A stretch of DNA of 64,000 bases from Streptomyces sp. SCL15-4 (GTDB taxonomy: Bacteria > Actinomycetota > Actinomycetes > Streptomycetales > Streptomycetaceae): positions 7,378,001 to 7,442,000 of the forward strand of contig NZ_JAOBTQ010000001.1 in NCBI RefSeq assembly GCF_033366695.1, in the 5' to 3' direction. The position numbers and the translations under genes are program-made. The notes below the pieces were generated by a model, which was not told where the DNA came from, did no database searches, and saw only the letters and a list, made by a program, of their open reading frames with translations. This document shows positions 63,004 to 64,000 of the stretch, one piece after another. Each line of letters begins with the position of its first letter. Position 1 is the stretch's first letter.

Positions 63004-64000
63004 CTAGCGGGCCGCGGTCCCGTCCTCGACCGTCACGTCGGCGGCCCGGACGAAGGCGACCCGGTGGCCGTACTGGATCTCGTAGTACCGGTCCTCGCCC
63101 CTTACCACCCGGTGCGCGTCCGGGGTGAAGGTCACCGCGTAGTAGTACTCGCCCGGCATCTCGTCACCGACGACGTACCGCTGCCCGGCCGGGATCGTGT
63201 ACGGCAGCGGCACCACCGACTGGGCGGGGACACCCGCCGGGTAGGCCGCCTTCTCCGGGTAGGCCCGGCCGTACACCGGCACGCTCGCCAGGCCCTCGCG
63301 CGGGGTCACCACCAGGCCCTTCGCGGGCACCGCCGTGCGCTGCCCGGCCGGGTCGCGGAACCAGGCCTTCTGCCCGAGGTACCAGACGGCCGTCCAGTCA
63401 CCCCAGCGGCCGGCCACCGCGTACTGCTGGCCCGTGGAGACGCGCGAGGACAGGTCGTTCACCCCGTCGGTCGGGTCCGTCTTCACTCCGATGTCCCTGA
63501 TGAGCGGCGCGTTCTCGTCGTGGTCCGTGTACAGCCGCACTTCACCGGAGCCGTGCGCCGGGCAGGGCTCGCCCTTGGCGGCGCAGCCGGTGTACACGGG
63601 CCGGTTCGCGTCGTAGTCCGGCAGCACCGTCAGCACACCCGAGTGCGGTCCGGCCGTGCGCCGCAGCGGCCGGCCCAGCAGCCGGAAGTAGTGCCGCCAG
63701 TCCCAGTACGGTCCCGGGTCCGTGTGCATCCCCGGAATGGTGGAGGCGGTCGGCCCGGGCACGTTGTCGTGGCCGAGGACGTGCTGCCGGTCCAGCGGGA
63801 TGCCGTACGTCCTGGCCAGGTACCGCACCAGCCGCGCCGAGGAGCGGTACATCTCCTCCGTGTACCAGGCGTCCGGAGCGGCGAGGAACCCCTCGTGCTC
63901 GATGCCGATGGACCGGGCGTTGACATCCCAGTTGCCGGCGTGCCAGGCCACGTCCTTCGCCTTCACATGCTGGGCTATCAACCCATCGGTCGAGCGAATC
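63004..64000 (-). CDS. N-acetylmuramoyl-L-alanine amidase (amidase_2), partial
   Basis: Cuts peptidoglycan between MurNAc and L-Ala. The frame runs off the right edge (RSTDGLIAQHVKAKDVAWHA reads into it), so the start and the first zinc ligand lie outside. Visible zinc-site and catalytic residues: AWHAGNWDVN, SIGIEHEG and LGHDNVPGPTAST with TDPGP. After the catalytic domain the C-terminal 180 residues hold SH3-like segments (VYTGCAAKGEPCP, YAVAGRWGDWTAVW). About 332 residues are seen. Confidence 0.88.
   Translation of the reverse strand, partial: IRSTDGLIAQHVKAKDVAWHAGNWDVNARSIGIEHEGFLAAPDAWYTEEMYRSSARLVRYLARTYGIPLDRQHVLGHDNVPGPTASTIPGMHTDPGPYWDWRHYFRLLGRPLRRTAGPHSGVLTVLPDYDANRPVYTGCAAKGEPCPAHGSGEVRLYTDHDENAPLIRDIGVKTDPTDGVNDLSSRVSTGQQYAVAGRWGDWTAVWYLGQKAWFRDPAGQRTAVPAKGLVVTPREGLASVPVYGRAYPEKAAYPAGVPAQSVVPLPYTIPAGQRYVVGDEMPGEYYYAVTFTPDAHRVVRGEDRYYEIQYGHRVAFVRAADVTVEDGTAAR

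Overview
The window is GC-rich chromosomal DNA from a Streptomyces or very close actinomycete. The evidence is the codon bias (third positions almost all G or C), frequent GTG starts, 4-bp ATGA gene overlaps, GGAGG-type ribosome sites, DUF397, DUF3040, DUF6479 and Rv1733c-like proteins, and a phospholipase A2 whose mature sequence closely resembles the secreted Streptomyces violaceoruber enzyme. No rRNA, tRNA, CRISPR array, integrase or intact transposase was seen.

Layout. 1-9487: a decayed GT87 mannosyltransferase fragment, a D-Ala-D-Ala carboxypeptidase, a short second Rho factor, a lipoprotein, a methyltransferase, a GntR/HutC regulator with a DasR-like operator, two hydrolases (EstB-like and acetyl xylan esterase-like), an Rv1733c-type membrane protein and a flavin reductase. 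9480-21158: a molybdopterin oxidoreductase coupled to that reductase, a GNAT protein ending in a 143-bp MITE-like element, a MarR/permease pair around a palindromic operator, a HemK-like methyltransferase behind a possible leader-peptide attenuator, a PAS-GAF-SpoIIE phosphatase, a tautomerase, and an old-yellow-enzyme/PadR pair. 21232-30313: secreted proteins (a fibronectin-III lipoprotein, a frameshifted GH75 chitosanase, phospholipase A2), a PTS-type dihydroxyacetone kinase operon (dhaK, dhaL, dhaM) whose end touches a 37-bp tandem repeat, and a hemerythrin protein.

30413-44222 is the most distinctive part. It is a glycan locus with a polysaccharide pyruvyl transferase reading left and about twelve genes reading right: a UDP-glucuronate decarboxylase-like SDR, a NodU/CmcH carbamoyltransferase, GmhB-like phosphatase, GmhA-like isomerase, a two-domain HldE-like kinase/adenylyltransferase, two GT9 (heptosyltransferase-type) enzymes, two GT4-like and three GT2 glycosyltransferases. 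Together they could make ADP-D-glycero-D-manno-heptose, a typical Gram-negative LPS precursor, and build it into a glycan that may be pyruvylated and carbamoylated. Seven successive junctions are 4-bp ATGA overlaps. No HldD epimerase is recognisable.

44348-64000: two STAS-type proteins without the usual phosphorylatable serine (one fused to ANTAR and GAF), a strong double hairpin between convergent genes, a Cys-rich four-helix metal-binding protein, a DUF2236 protein, an FAD oxidoreductase, a Tat-exported class-C beta-lactamase-like hydrolase, a fatty-acyl-AMP ligase with a TetR-like operator, ArsR and CGNR regulators, an MFS exporter, PaaK with a TetR-like operator, a universal stress protein followed by a 75-bp palindromic element, two secreted ester hydrolases (PHB-depolymerase type and a tannase/3HB-oligomer hydrolase type), and an amidase running off the right edge.

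Functions are assigned from motifs and remembered family features only; no database search was possible. Coordinates include stop codons.
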